Below, in pieces: positions 22,310-34,595 of a stretch of DNA of 64,000 nt. Source of the DNA: Desmodus rotundus (lineage: Eukaryota; Chordata; Mammalia; Chiroptera; Phyllostomidae); NCBI RefSeq assembly GCF_022682495.2, contig NC_071398.1:31499426-31563425 (forward strand), given 5' to 3'. The notes under the pieces are model-generated. The model saw only the letters and a list, made by a program, of their open reading frames with translations. It had not been told where the DNA came from and did no database searches. Made by a program: the position numbers and the translations under genes. The first letter of the stretch is position 1; every line of letters starts with the position of its first letter.

Positions 22310-24159
22310 CTGTGGGGAAGGTTGGGGGAGGAGAGAAGAGGAAGCCAGTGAAGCAGGTTGAGAGGGAAGGGGACCAGCACCCCCAACCTAGTGCCTGGTC
22401 AACGCCGCTCCCCCCGCCCCAGCAGCTGGGTTTGGGCCAGTGGGGAACACCCAGCTGGACCCAAGGTGGTGGCTCCTGTCTCTGTCCACAAAGCCAGGTC
22501 CAGTCCCAGGGCCTGGCCAATTGCAGATAAGCCCCAACTGTGTTCACAGGTGGCTGACATTCTAGCCACCTGGGCCAGAGGGTGGGCTGGGGTCAGTCCA
22601 TTCAGGTAGGCTGGAGGGTGTAGCTGCAAGAGGCCTGAGCTGTCCAGAACAAGGCTGAGGGCTGCATAGGGCTGTCAAGGGGCACATTCTTTTCCTGATA
22701 CATGAAGAGGCGCAGCCCCTACTGCCCTGAGCTCATCTTGCTAACCCCGTGGGGGTCTCACTCAGGACTGGGGACCTGGTGGGGCAGAACCACTGTCAGA
22801 TGCAACCCCCCTTAGCAGTCTCTCTGTGACCGCAGTTCTTGTCCCCTCTGCTCTCCCCCTGCATTCTCCCTCCTAGAGGCCCCCCCACGAGTGGGGGGTG
22901 TGAGACACACAGACACACATGAGTGTCTGGGGTGGCCTGCCTTTGGGGATGGTGATTAATAATGCTAACAAATGGCACTTACCATTATTTCATGCCCAAT
23001 ACTGTGCAAATTTCCCCACATCTGCCCCTACCTCCCTCTCCAGAGTGGAGATGCCCACCCATCTGCAGCACCGGGAAGGGGCTCTCACAGTTCTCCTCAC
23101 TGCAGGGCCCCATGGGGTGGGAGCAAAGCCCTCCTTGCTGGGACCCATGCAGGGGAAGCAGCCAGAGTCAGCAGCCACCCAGCCTCACAGCACCTGCTGT
23201 CCACTCAGCTGCAATTGCTGGCCTCCCTCCCGCTGGGCGCCCTGTCCCTCCCCCACAGCCTGCCTGTCAGGAGTCTGACGGCCAGGCGCACATGCATCAC
23301 AGCTGTGGGGTCCATCAACACCAGGGCTGGCTGCAGGGCCAGTGGCCAATCCCTGGTGACAACCAAAGAAGGTAAGCATGGCTAGCCGCCATGGACCTTG
23401 GGCCACCCCATGGGTGCAGGCTGTCCTGGCCAGCCCTTCATCTGACCAGGTCACCCCAGGGCAGGCAGTCCCACCAGCACACTTGGAAGGGTGTTTCAGA
23501 TGCCAGGCTGGGCCACAGGATGAAGGGCCTGTTCCGACTTTCCAAAGCCTTTCCACACTGGGGCTTGTCTGGAGCCCCAGAGATCAAACAGACCAGAAAG
23601 GCAGATAAAGGAAAACCCCACCTGGGAGGGGCAGGGGCACCCTGCCAGGGCCACCTCAGTGAACTGGCACTCCTTACTCGCGCTTGGTTTAACAGCCTCA
23701 CGGGCAGCGAGAGGCAAAGGAAGGGGCCAGGTGGGACCAACTTGACATGTTCACAGCCCTTGAGAGACGGACGGGCTTTGGACACAGTCATCCCATAATG
23801 CCTGCTGGGGCCCAGCGACCTCCTTTGGCAGAAAAAGAGATGGAGACAGGCCTGAGGCCACTGCTCACTTAGGAGAGGATGCAGGTCCTGCTCTTGGCCC
23901 TGGAAAGCCATCGCTCCCTTCATTCTCACCCAAGCCCTGTTTATAGGCACTGAGCACGCAGGGCACAGAGTAAGTGAGGGGCATGCCGGCAGTCACGTGG
24001 GTCTGCGGGTTTCGAGGTGCCAGCTGTCTCCAACAGGCACCCTTCTCGCTGCATGAGAGGTGTCAGGTCTGGGATTCAAACCCCAGCTGATTGAGGCTGC
24101 AGGGGGAGGCCCTGGGGTTTGAGTGTGGTGGGACCACAGGTGCACCCTGGGACCTCATG

Positions 24160-24250
24160 AGTCTTTCTTGAATCTTGTTTGAGTCCCAGCTCTATTGCCT
24201 CCTGGCTATGTGACCTGGGGCAAGTCACCGCACCTCTCTGAGGCTCTCTA
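24160..24250 (+). repeat. MIR SINE fossil
   Basis: Contains 'gagtcccagctctattgcc', 'ggctatgtgacctggggcaa' and 'gtcaccgcacctctctgagg', the central MIR block in sense orientation. Confidence 0.85.
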
Positions 24251-25719
24251 CTCCTGGCATACAGGGGGAAAGGCCGAGCACCTTCCGCCGGGCAGGTGGG
24301 AGGTTAGATGAGACAACCAGGTGACTGGCCAGCACACTTGAGCACTCAGTGAAATCCAGCCAAGGTTTATAGGGCAGCTCACGTGTTGCGACCCTGCCCT
24401 TGAGGCTGCCCTCAGCACAGACACTGCCCCAGAGGGCAGACAATGATGAGGGCCCTCGGGGAGGGGCAGAGGTGGTGTGGAGACGGTGAGGAACAGCACT
24501 TGTGGTCAAGGAACTGAGAACACAAAGGCCAGAGGCGAGGATGTTCAGGGCTCTAGCTGTGCAGGAGAATCGGGAAGGAAGGTCAGCTGGGGCCAGGCTG
24601 GTGAGGGAGAACTGAATGTGTGGCAGCGGGAGTCACTGAAGGCTCTGCACGGCAGAAGGAGCAGGTCTGGGGTGTGCACATCGTTCGTCTGGCCTAAATC
24701 CCTTTGGCAGCTTCCATGTACATGGGGCTTCACCAGGCCTTACCAGGCTTGTGTGGCCTGAGGGCAAAGCAGGTGCCTCTCTAGGCTCTAAGGAGCCACC
24801 AGACAGGGGTAGCCCCATTCTCCAGGTCCTGGCTTCCTGCCCCGCCCCCTTCAAGGCCTCATACTGGGAGAGCCAAGGCTTCCCCAGGGGACCCCAGACC
24901 CACCGGGAGGCTCAGACCCCTGGCAGCTCTCACGAGACCTTTCTGCCCAAGGTAGCCAGGAGGGACTTTGTGCCCCATAAGCCAGTGAGAGCAGAAGCTG
25001 GCCCAGGCATGGGGCAATGTGAGAGTGCAGGGGAGGGGTCGTACTCTTGGATGCTGGGTGTCAGTGAGGGGTACAGTTGCCGCTTCCCACCAAGGTGGCT
25101 GAGGGAGCCAGCACAAGCTGGCTCAGCTGGCAGAGCTCCCAGCAAGTGCAGACCACTGCCCGGAAAACCCGGGTGAGCCCCATGAGGTACTCTTTCTCTC
25201 CCCATTCTTGGTTCCCCAATCCTCCAGCACCCACTCTTAGGTGTCCTCAGACCCAGGTGGAGCTGGGCTCATGCCATGCACATTCACACAGTAGCTTGCT
25301 GAATCCTCACAGCCTCCCCAGAAGGCTCGGGCAGGCCCTCCTGGTCACCTGCCTGTGAGGGGCAGACCAGGCCTGCCTGGTCCACCAGAACACCGAGCTT
25401 GCACTGTCCCCTCTGTGCCCACCCAGGCCTCAAGTTCCCTGGCTTCAATTCTGGGGTCAGCTGGGGGCTCTCAGTACCCACAGACCCTCTACCCAATAGT
25501 GGGGGTCCCCATGAACATGCCCCCTTTCTAGAGGGCCCTGATTCGGCAGGTGTGGGGCAGGGCCCAGGCAGCTGGACATTTGTCTTTCTTATAAGATGAA
25601 CATATAACAGCTGCCTCCATGAAGGGCTCACCAGGTGCTCCCCACACATCAGTTTGCCCACCCCTCAGGTCAGGAAAAGTGAGGCAACCCCCAGAACTGG
25701 CTTGTATTAGGAACTCCAT

Positions 25720-25860
25720 ATTCCAACGGCTGGACTCACTGCACCTTCAGAGTAGGAGGCAGGTCCCGTCCATTATCACGCCCATTTTATAGCTGGGGAA
25801 ACAGGCTCAGAGAGGGAAAGGGACTTGTTCAGGGTCTCAGAGCCGGAAGGACAGCAGGTC
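25720..25860 (-). repeat. MIR/L2-type fossil (antisense)
   Basis: Reverse-oriented landmarks 'cccattttatagctgggg', 'aaacaggctcagagaggg' and 'agggtctcagagccggaag'. A second similar remnant lies at about 26,600-26,750 ('cttacagatggggaaactga'). Confidence 0.75.
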
Positions 25861-27374
25861 CTGAGCCTCAGGCGTCCACAGCCCCTCAAGCTCCCTGTGC
25901 ACCACAGTCACCGGGGAGATCAGAGAGTTCAACTGCCAAAGCAGCCAGGCTCAGACCCAGCGCTGCTCAGGATGCCACATGGGCTGACTAGAACATGGAA
26001 AGGGCAGCTGCCTGGGGCCTGGCGTGGGAGGCAGGAGGCCACCATTGCTCTGAGTCAGTGGGTGATGCTCCATGTACCCCGACTCTGGGCAGGTGAGTGT
26101 GAGGACCATCTTCCCAAGTCCACGGGGCCCTCTCTGGATCTCAGAGCGCCCAGGAAAGAAGAAATAAGAGACAGCTACCAGCATCCCCGCGCCTCTCCTA
26201 GCCTGTCAGCAGCAAGGGGGCAAAGCCAATGCTGGTGACAGCCCCAGGACCCTGCTGACATGGGCACCCTGGTTCTTTCTTTCTAAATGTCCCATCAGGC
26301 CCAGCTTTGCAAGTGCAGAAGCCTGCTTAGTGAAATGAGGGCCTAACCTCACAGGAGCTCAGAGGCTTGTCACCTGACACTGTGGGTCCCATTAGCCCTC
26401 CTGGGGCCCCACGTGGTGTCACAGCCAGAGGACAGTAGCCCTGTACCAATACAGGGGGTCATAACTCTGGGAGTGCCGGACCCCTTACCCTGTGGTCCTG
26501 GCTCAGAGGTGAGCAGTAGGGAGGCCAGGGACACCCAGCACCAGGGAGCCCCAGAGCATATGGAAAGGAATATTTGTTATGTGGCGAGACTGGCCAGCTG
26601 ATTTGTGTAGCCTTCCCACAAACCCTCGGAGGCAGAAGGTGCTCCTCTCCATCTTACAGATGGGGAAACTGAGGCACAGAGAGGCTCAGAGACCTTCCTA
26701 GCTTAGAGCCGAGAAGGGGCTGGATGTGGACCTAGTGTCTCACCCATCTACCCACAAGGCATGCTGCTCAAGGTGCCTTTCTTCCAACTGTCTGTCCCCC
26801 TACGGAGGCTTTCTTTGTTGTCTTTCCCACCACGGATGCACAGAGATGGGGGACTGCTGAGTGGTGTTTTGATCTCCGTCTGAGTGTGTAGGAGCCAATT
26901 CACAACATCCTAGGGAATGAGAGGGCAGGGGGTGGGCAGAGGCGCCCTGTCCTCTCCAGCCCCTGGGATCTGGGCTTCCTCCTCCAGCCGCATTGTCAGA
27001 GCTCCCTACCCCCTGCCCTGCTCCCAGCACTAAGGAACATTCCCAGACCCCATGCTCCCAGGGCCCGTGGGACACCCTGTCTTTCCCAGACAGCATAGCC
27101 ACTTCCCAGCTAAATGTCACTAATCCACTGACAGAGGAAGCAGTGCTCCAAGGCCAGGCGGAGTCGGTGGGAAAGAACACGGAATGTGCCGGAACAAGCC
27201 ACCCCATCCATCACTGTCGGTGTCCGCCTGTGGTTCCCAGCCCGCCATGCCCGGCTGAGAACTGGCCGCAGCCCAGTGCTCCCAGCCCTGGGGTTCTGGA
27301 ACCCTCTGCGGGAGGAGGACCTGCTAGCATCAGCACAGCTATCCTCCCGGCTTTGCCCTCCTCGAATCCACACT

Positions 27375-27470
27375 GCTGCTGAGATAACAAGCTGGTGCTT
27401 TGATCTTTTATAGTCTGATTTCTGCTGCTACCTCATCTGACTCTTACAAAAGTGGTGAGATACAGGAAGG
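27375..27470. promoter_or_regulatory. Candidate GATA/TCF-motif cluster
   Basis: gctgctgagataacaagctg gives an AGATAA GATA-factor site (27,382-27,387) preceded by CTG triplets. Close by are gctttgatctttta (a TCF/LEF-like CTTTGAT) and gtgagatacagg. GATA1/TAL1 complexes are known partners of this protein and known regulators in its cell types. Here the call is motif-based only. Confidence 0.25.
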
Positions 27471-28654
27471 TGGCAGGTAATGACAGGTAATAACAACTAA
27501 TCTCAGCTTTTGCTGCCTCAGGCCCTTTGCACAGGTACTGACAGGTAACAAAGCTAGGGCCCTGACCTAAGCACCCTGCATAAACCACTTCATCCTGCCC
27601 CAGGCCTGTGAGGTGAGCAGCTGAGGAAACTGAGGTACAGGGTGAAGAAGACTTGAAGCCAGGCTGTCTGGCCCCAGATGCCACTCTTTCTGTGGGGTCC
27701 TGGGACACGATCCCATGTAGAAACTGAGTAGGCGCTGCTCCTGGGGCCTGGCTGTGCTGGGGTAGACGCAGCTCCACCCCAGGCCGCTTTCTAGGAGCTG
27801 ATGGGCAGACAGGGGTTCCTGAGACCCGTGGGAGTGTGAGGGGGGAGCCCTGAAGGTTTTAGCCTCTCTCAAGTCCCCAGCATCCTGAAGAGGCTAGCCT
27901 CAGAAGTATGAGCAGACACCTTTCCCGGGGCCTCCAGGCAGGAAGCAAGCTTGGTGTGGGACCCCGCACCCGAAGAAGGACGCTGTGCCTCAGTTTCCCC
28001 CTCTGTAAACCGGCTGGATGTAGGGCTTGGCAGGGCCTCTGGGCGCTCTGCCCCCAGTCTCAGTTTCCACCTCTGCAAGTGGGGTGAGGAGAGAGCACGG
28101 AACGTGCACAGGACAGCCGCTGACGGTCTCGGTGACGGATGGCGGCGAGGACAACAGGGAACCAAAGTTGGAACAGTCGCCCCGTTATTTTCCTTTTACA
28201 TCTTGCACAGAGTGCATCTTCCTTGTAGGGAAGGTGCAGATGAGCAGAAGGAAGGGAAGCCCCTCTGTGAGGTTGTCTGGCCAAGACCACCCTCACCATG
28301 CTCTCTACAAATAGGCGACACTGACCAGCCTGTACCCACATCCCCACCATCTCCTGAGAGGTAAGGGCTCTGCAGGTGGGTGGGGAGCAGAGCTGGGAAC
28401 TGGGCCCCAGTCTCTGAATTCCCAGCTTCTGCCTCAGTGGGCAGTGGGCCACTCCCCTGAAACTCCTGCCAAGGGAAATCCTTCTGTTAGACTTTCTTGG
28501 GAACCAGAGTGGTAAGCGCGCTCCCTCTAAGGCACAGTCCTAGACAAGTAAAGGCCTTGCACCTCAGCCAATGCCCTGAGAGCCCACAGGGTCCTTTGTG
28601 ACTGGCTGTCCCCTCTGCCCTCATCCCCTGCACTCCCCCCATCGCATGCTTAGC

Positions 28655-28825
28655 TGCTTCTGCCTCAGGTCTTTGCACTGGCTGTTCCCTCTGCGAAGTG
28701 TTCCTTCCCCGACACCTGGAGGTCTGCTTGCATCCACCATGTCTTTGCCCAAATGCAAAACTGAGAGTCCGAGACAGTACCAGGCATACAGTAGGTGCTC
28801 AATAAATACTTGTTGAATTATGACC
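28655..28825 (+). repeat. LINE-2 3' end fossil
   Basis: Typical L2 tail: 'ctcaggtctttgcactggct', 'gttccctctgcgaagtg', 'cagtaccaggcatacagtag', 'gtgctcaataaatacttg', then 'ttgaattatgacc'. Confidence 0.88.
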
Positions 28826-29929
28826 AAGGGAACCCAGGGAGATAGCCCATCAATGCAAGATTGTTCCACACTTCCTGACCCCACAGCCTTCCTTTTGGCA
28901 GATGTGAGAACTGACCCCTCTCCCTGAAAGTCCGTCCCTAAACACTGCCACCTCCCCACGTGCCTTCTCTTATGACAAAGTCCTGATCCAGGTGGGTGTC
29001 AGGGGTGGGGTCAGGGGTTCCTCCAAGACTGCAGCTCAACAAGGCTGCCTGGCTCAGAGTTCCAACTCCTCAACATGCAGTGCCCGCCGGGATTTTCACT
29101 GGCTTGCTCCTTCACTCCCTCCCTCCCTCAGAGACCTCCTGTTACAATGGCCCTCGACCCTCTCAGGCCCACAGCCCTCTGCTAATTACAAATAACCCTG
29201 ACCCCTGTAAGTCCATCACCAAACTCATGGGAAAGACAGGAAATGTGAGTGTGTTTGAGGGGAAATCAAGCCCAGACGTGCACAGAGGCTACACGCGTGT
29301 CAGGGAGTCTCTCGCAGGCGGGACAGGGCGGGCTACACTGCCAGTTCACAGGCAGGCCCTTCGCCAGAGCGTCCGGAATTCAAGATGCAAAGGGGGTGTG
29401 GGACAGAGTGGGGGCCAGGTCTCTCTCACAGAGGAGGGGGGGAGCTTGAGCCTCCAAACCTTTGCTTAGGCCCCGAAAATGCCTTCCCTCCTCCCCATAA
29501 GGCCTTCCTGTGGGGAGGGTGGGGGCTTCCCTCCTGGACCCCGGGGGTCTCAAGTAAGCCCAGTGATCTCCCCACTGAGAGCAAACTTCCTGGTGGGAGT
29601 GGGACACCCCGACTCTTCCGGACCCTCGTGATGGGAATACATGGAGGGAAAAGTTAGGCTGCAGCCCCCAGGCAGCAGCCGCGTCACAGAGGTTCCGAAA
29701 ACAGATGGCAGGGGGCTCCCAGGCTGGGGTGGCGGTGAAGGGGTGCGGGGGGCTGCTGTGTTCAGGATAAACCCAAGACATTAGCGGCCCCCACTCCAGA
29801 TTGATGGGTGTGACCAAGAGGGACCCACCCCCACCCCCCAAGGCCAATGTCAGGGGGACACTCATTTTTGATCGCTGGCAAAGCAGGGGATTTGGGGGTG
29901 GTGCAGCCTAATGAGTCCCAGGCACTGGA

Positions 29930-30060
29930 ACTTGAATTACTTCCCACATCTGGTTTCTGTTAAGGCCTCTGCCACCCAATGAATAAGTAATAATATAAAA
30001 ACACAAGGATTAGTATTTTCCCTAACATTGGCCCAGCGCACCCAGCCCTTCCCAGTCTTT
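29930..30060. promoter_or_regulatory. AT-rich block, candidate conserved non-coding element
   Basis: Unique AT-rich island (gaacttgaattacttccc; tgaataagtaataatata) in GC-rich intron, not matching a repeat I know. Role inferred only from composition. Confidence 0.22.
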
Positions 30061-30188
30061 AGGGCCTGACCGGGGTAGGCTATTCCTCTGCCTGCCACTG
30101 CCCTTCCCACAGTGCTCAGCCACCCTGGGCTGTCTGGCCCCAGGGACCCCGACCCCTAGGTCTGTGGGTGATGACTGTGAGGGATGCT

Positions 30189-30203
30189 GGTAACCATGGC
30201 AAC
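30189..30203. promoter_or_regulatory. RFX (X-box)-like site
   Basis: ggtaaccatggcaac; the other strand reads gttgccatggttacc, close to the palindromic RFX consensus GTTGCCATGGCAAC with mismatches confined to one half-site. Single isolated motif, no supporting context. Confidence 0.35.
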
Positions 30204-30209
30204 AGTGTG

Positions 30210-30340
30210 GGGCCAGGAGTCAGGAAATCAGGGTTCCCATCCTTCTCTGTGACCAACTACTGTGAACTCGGGGAAATTAACCCAGCTTGCCCCTGAGCCT
30301 CAGTTTACCCATCGGTAAAAGGGGGCTCATAACTCCTGCT
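30210..30340 (+). repeat. MIR SINE fossil
   Basis: 'gtgaccaactactgtgaact', 'cggggaaattaacccagctt' and 'gcctcagtttacccatcgg' followed by 'taaaagggggctcataactc' fit a diverged MIR in sense orientation. Confidence 0.75.
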
Positions 30341-31249
30341 TCTGGGGGTGGTGGTGGTCTTAGAAAAGGAACCCAGAAGGGCTTCGGGAACTGGAAACCA
30401 CCTGGCTCCCGTTCTTGGAGGCGGGTTCTGGCTGGCCTTCATCCTCACCCCTCTCAGTCTCTCAGCGGCTTTTCTCCTTTGGGCCTGAGTTTTCTCACCT
30501 GTAGAATGGGGATGAGAACAGACCCCACCCCACAAAGCAAAGGCGGGCAAACCCTGCTAATCCACAGGAAGCATCCAGCACACGTGGGGCACAGAAGAGC
30601 ACCTGCTGCGGGGTCCCAGAAGGAGGGGCCTGTCCTCAGCATTTGAGCTCAGCTGCGATTTTGAATAGTCTCTCTTTTGCCAAGAGCTGTTTCTGTGCCC
30701 TGGCTCTGAAACCCCTGTCTCGTTCAACTCTCCTGACAAAGTCCTGAGGGTTAGGGCCCGGAGTTAGAAATAGGGAAACCAAGGCACACATTAGTGGCGT
30801 CACCTGCCCAGGCACATGACCATCACACAGCAGAGCCCACAATGTGTGTCTAGCTCTGAGGGGGCACTCCCAGCTGGCCGGTGGCACAGCTTGCCTCTCA
30901 CTGTGGATGTGCTCAGTGCCTGCCCAGAGGGGTGGCAGTGAGCCTCTGTCCAATGCTGAGCAAGTCCACAGGAGGATGTCCTGGGGCCAGAGGGAAGCCC
31001 CTCACAGCTACGGGGGGCACTTGGCAGTGGCCAGTCATGATGTACCATCAGTGGTAAAGGGAGTCGGTATGCTGGGGTGGGAAGGTCCCTTCTACCACCG
31101 AGATGCTGCAAAACTGGACTGGACCCAACCCCAGCTGGCCCCCCACCCCTTTGGAACTGGAAAAGCACAGCCCAAATTACACCTGCAGATGAGCCTGGGG
31201 CTCGTTAAAGGAGCTGGGAAGATGGGTCAAAACCACTTGACGGGTGGTG

Positions 31250-31660
31250 GGAGGATCGAGTGTACCCTCCTCGCCCCTCCCTGTGCTCTGTCTGCCCTGC
31301 AGTCCCTCCTGCCCAGCACGCACTTGTCCTGCATGGACCCTCTGCACCTGGAGGAACACTCCCCCCACACCTTCGTGCAGCTGTCTCCTTCTCAGTACTC
31401 AGGTTTGGGTTCAAATGTCCTTCCTCAGAGTGGCTTTCCCCTCCCACCCAAGTCAGAACTGCCCCCACCTTGTGCTTCCTGCTACATCACCCTCTTACCT
31501 GCTTTGGGGCACTTGTCAGTGCCTATAATCAATCATTGGCCATGTGGGTCTTTGTGTCCACTGCCTGTCTTCCCAATGGCGTGGTCTTGTCTCTCTGTGC
31601 ACTGGCCCCAGACAGAGCCTGGATAGTTGCCTGACACTTAGTAGGTGCTCTGTGAAGGCT
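31250..31660 (+). repeat. LINE-2 3' end fossil
   Basis: L2-like body with 'tacatcaccctcttacctg', 'tctttgtgtccactgcctg' and the terminal 'tgacacttagtaggtgctc'. Diverged; borders approximate. Confidence 0.7.
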
Positions 31661-31924
31661 TACTGGCCGACCACTAGGGAAGAGTGTGCTTCCCCCCTGC
31701 CCTCTGCTGCCCTGGACGCCGTCTATGCATGTTTGAGAGCTCAGCTTATGGTGGTTGCAGAGAGCCTGGGCTGGGTTTGGGGTCAGGACCGGCACTCTTG
31801 CCGTGGCCCCTTCAAGCAGCTCCCCTGTGTAAGTGGGCAATACACCCCTTCGTGGTGTCTGAGGACCAAGGAACCGTTGGAGTCTAACCCTCAGCCAATG
31901 AAGCTTGGTTATGGCTACTAAGAT

Positions 31925-32440
31925 CCCCTCCACCTGTGAGGTAAATGCATTGCAAAGTGGCCTAATTCTTTGCTCTTCCTGACCCACACCCCTTGTGATG
32001 TAACTGCAGCTCTACCCACCCAGAGACAGAGTTGCCTTCCTGCCCTTGGATCTGGGCTGGCTGTGGGACTTGCTGTGGCCAATGGGATGTGGTGGAAGTG
32101 GGGTCAGACAACTGTGAGTCTGGATGCACAGGCTGGCTGTCAGCTCCACTTGCTCTCTTGCTGACCTTCCTGCTGGAGGCTGAGACACATGCAGGGCAGT
32201 TTACCCAGTTGCGCTAGCTGAGGCCCCAGTCAGATGGAGGCCCCGACCACAATTAGCAGAGCTGCTAATCAGAAACCCACAGCTGACCACAGTCCCAAGA
32301 GCAAGCCCAGCTGGGACCAGAACCACCCAAATGAGCCTGCCTAAACTGCCAGCCTAAAGAACTGTGGGCCAAAGAATGGTGGTTGTTTTAAGCCACTAAG
32401 TTATGGGGTGGTTTGTTACACAGCAGTAGCTAGCAGATAC
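31925..32440 (+). repeat. MLT1-like LTR fossil (ERVL-MaLR)
   Basis: The right end carries the strongly recognisable MaLR LTR tail: 'gtggttgttttaagccacta', 'agttatggggtggtttgtta', then 'cacagcagtagctagcagat'. The body has 'ggccaatgggatgtggtgg'-type sequence. A solitary LTR with no internal viral region or coding capacity seen. Old element shared across placental mammals. Confidence 0.7.
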
Positions 32441-32589
32441 GTTTTGGCATTTAGAAGTACAACATATTAGAGATGCAAGGGAGCTTAGAGATCAACCAAT
32501 TGGAACGTACAGATGGCAAATGGCAGTTGAATCAGGGCCCCCCTCCCTCCTTTGGTGGTGGCTTGGCACAGACAAGCAAAACCACCGGA

Positions 32590-33240
32590 GGGAATGTGAT
32601 CAAAGCACATCGTCAGAATGCCTGCCAACAGATACCTGCAAAGATGCTCAGCACAGCACTATTTATGAGAGTGAAAAACAGGAAACAAATAAGATGACTC
32701 CAACAGAGAGCTGGTTAAATAAACTCTGGTCAATGCAACACTGTAGAGCCTTCAAAACCATGCTGTAGGCACATTCACTTTGGAAACTTTTCCAGCACCT
32801 ACCAGCCTGTACTATCAAACATCCTGCACACGGTGGTTTTAATCCTAGGCCCAGAACCAACAGATGTGCAACACATGTACATCAGCAGCAAGAAACAAGA
32901 GTGTTCATCAGCCACCTCGTAACAAAGGCCCAAACGCCCATCAAGAGTTGAAGAGTCACAAGTCATGGCAGATACACACAGCGGAATACTATACAGCAAA
33001 GAAAAAGGAGAGGTGCAACTACATGGATGCATCTCACAAACATGTGGCTGAGTGGCTGACACCAGATGCCAAGGAGGACATGCCACATGCTACCATATAT
33101 ATGAAGGTCAGAAACAGGCAAACTGGTCTATGGTCTTGGAGTCAGGATGGGCATTCCCCTGACAAAGAGGGAGGGGATCAGGGCCTGGGAGTAGGGCAGG
33201 TAATGTCTGTTATTTGGAACAGTTTATGAAGATCAGGCTG
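32590..33240 (+). repeat. L1M-type LINE-1 3' end fossil
   Basis: Shows the usual LINE-1 3' landmarks: 'cccatcaagagttgaagag', 'cggaatactatacagcaaag', 'gatgcatctcacaaacatg' and 'ggtcagaaacaggcaaactg'. The part before 32,880 is more diverged and less certain. It ends at the (TG)n microsatellite. Confidence 0.78.
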
Positions 33241-33248
33241 CATACTTA

Positions 33249-33250
<2 letters not shown>

Positions 33251-33281
<31 letters not shown>
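33251..33281 (+). repeat. (TG)15 microsatellite
   Basis: Uninterrupted tg dinucleotide repeat ending in t. A polymorphic-type tract immediately after the L1 fossil. Confidence 0.97.
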
Positions 33282-33284
<3 letters not shown>

Positions 33285-34069
33285 ATTTCAAATACCCACT
33301 TAACATCACATAACAAAAGTGATGCATGATAGATGGAATACTATCTAATGATATGGAAAAGTGACCCATTAGTGAAAATCAAAAAAGGTGGCAAAAGCAT
33401 GTAATTCCATTTTGTAAGTAAACATATGTGCAGAAAAATGACGAGAAACAATGATTCCTGGTTAGAAAGCGGGTCAGAGCCCTTATGTTCTTGCTGGTGT
33501 CTTCAAGAACAGTCTGTGGTTTTGGCTGAGCCATGGAGCCCAGAGCTCTGATGGACCACCTATGCCCCATTCCCTTGGACCTGAGCCCCAAATGGTTCTG
33601 GAATCCAGTCTTCCACAGCATCTGGGCATTGAAAAAAGAGTTAAAAGGTGGGGGAGGGTAGAGAGCTTAAAGTGCTGGAATGAAACCCTTCCCTGCTCTC
33701 CAAAGGGCAGCAAACATGATCCAGATGTCAGGCTGCTCACCCTGCAGCCAGCACACAAAGGAAGCACATTCCTCACCCAGCTGCTGCGGCTGTGAGCTGC
33801 GGGGGAGGTGCTTGACATCTGGGCCCCTGCTGCAGAAGGGGGGCTGCCAGGCTGGGGGAGGGGCAGCAAAAGTAGGGGACACCCTCCTCTCCCAGCACCG
33901 GTCCTGGTATTCTGGAGTCCCCTCTCATCCTCCCATGCACATTGGAGACCAAGGAGAAGTGGCCCGTCTGCCATGGTGCACCCAGCTGAGTGTGAATGGG
34001 GCTAGGACAATGAATGTGGTGGTGTGGCTGCCTGGGTAGCTGGGCACAGGGGGATGTGGGTATATAGAG

Positions 34070-34360
34070 AGAGATAAGTGGGTAAGTAGGAGGTGGATGG
34101 ATGGGTGGGTGAATGATGGATTGATGGATGGATAGATCATGGGTGGGTTGGTGGATGGATGGGTAGATAGGTGGATGGGTAGATAGATAGATGAATGGAT
34201 GGTGGATAGATGATGGGTGGACGGATGGAGGAATGTGTGGATGAATTTGTGAATGGACGGATGGCTGAGGGGGTGGGTAGAGGGATGGAGGAATGGGTGG
34301 TGGGTGGGTGGGTGGAGGGATAGATAGGTCAGTAGATGTGTGGGTGAGTAGATGGGTAGT
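34070..34360 (+). repeat. (GGAT/GGGT/TAGA)n tetranucleotide microsatellite
   Basis: About 290 bp of imperfect ggat, gggt and taga units (for example gatggatggatagatcatgg). Explains long serine/threonine/histidine/proline-rich open frames seen here on the minus strand. Confidence 0.92.
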
Positions 34361-34429
34361 GCTGTGACCTAATTGTGATGGAGGTGGTAGGGAGGTGGAG
34401 ATACAGGCCACCACATGGGGTCGTGCAGT

Positions 34430-34595
34430 AGTGGAAAAAGCCCACTTTGGGCTCAGACAAACCTGAGATCAGCTCCTGACATCATCTTGGTGACCATGGG
34501 CAAGGCTCCTTGCTTCTCTGAGCCTTGATTTCCTCATCTGCATGCTGAGGACAATGTTGTGAGGATTAAGTAAGGGCCTGTTAAGTGAATACCCC
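34430..34595 (+). repeat. MIR SINE, near full length
   Basis: Ordered MIR blocks: 'cagtagtggaaaaagccc', 'gggctcagacaaacctgaga', 'tggtgaccatgggcaagg', 'ctctgagccttgatttcctc', 'atctgcatgctgaggacaat' and 'gttgtgaggattaagtaa'. Confidence 0.9.

Noticed and set aside
30844..31626. 260-codon plus-strand open frame
   Set aside because: Runs from unique intron into an L2 fossil, shows no domain or splice structure, and is antisense within an intron.
33773..34414. 213-codon minus-strand frame rich in Ser, Thr, His, Pro and Ile
   Set aside because: It is the translation of the GGAT-type microsatellite.
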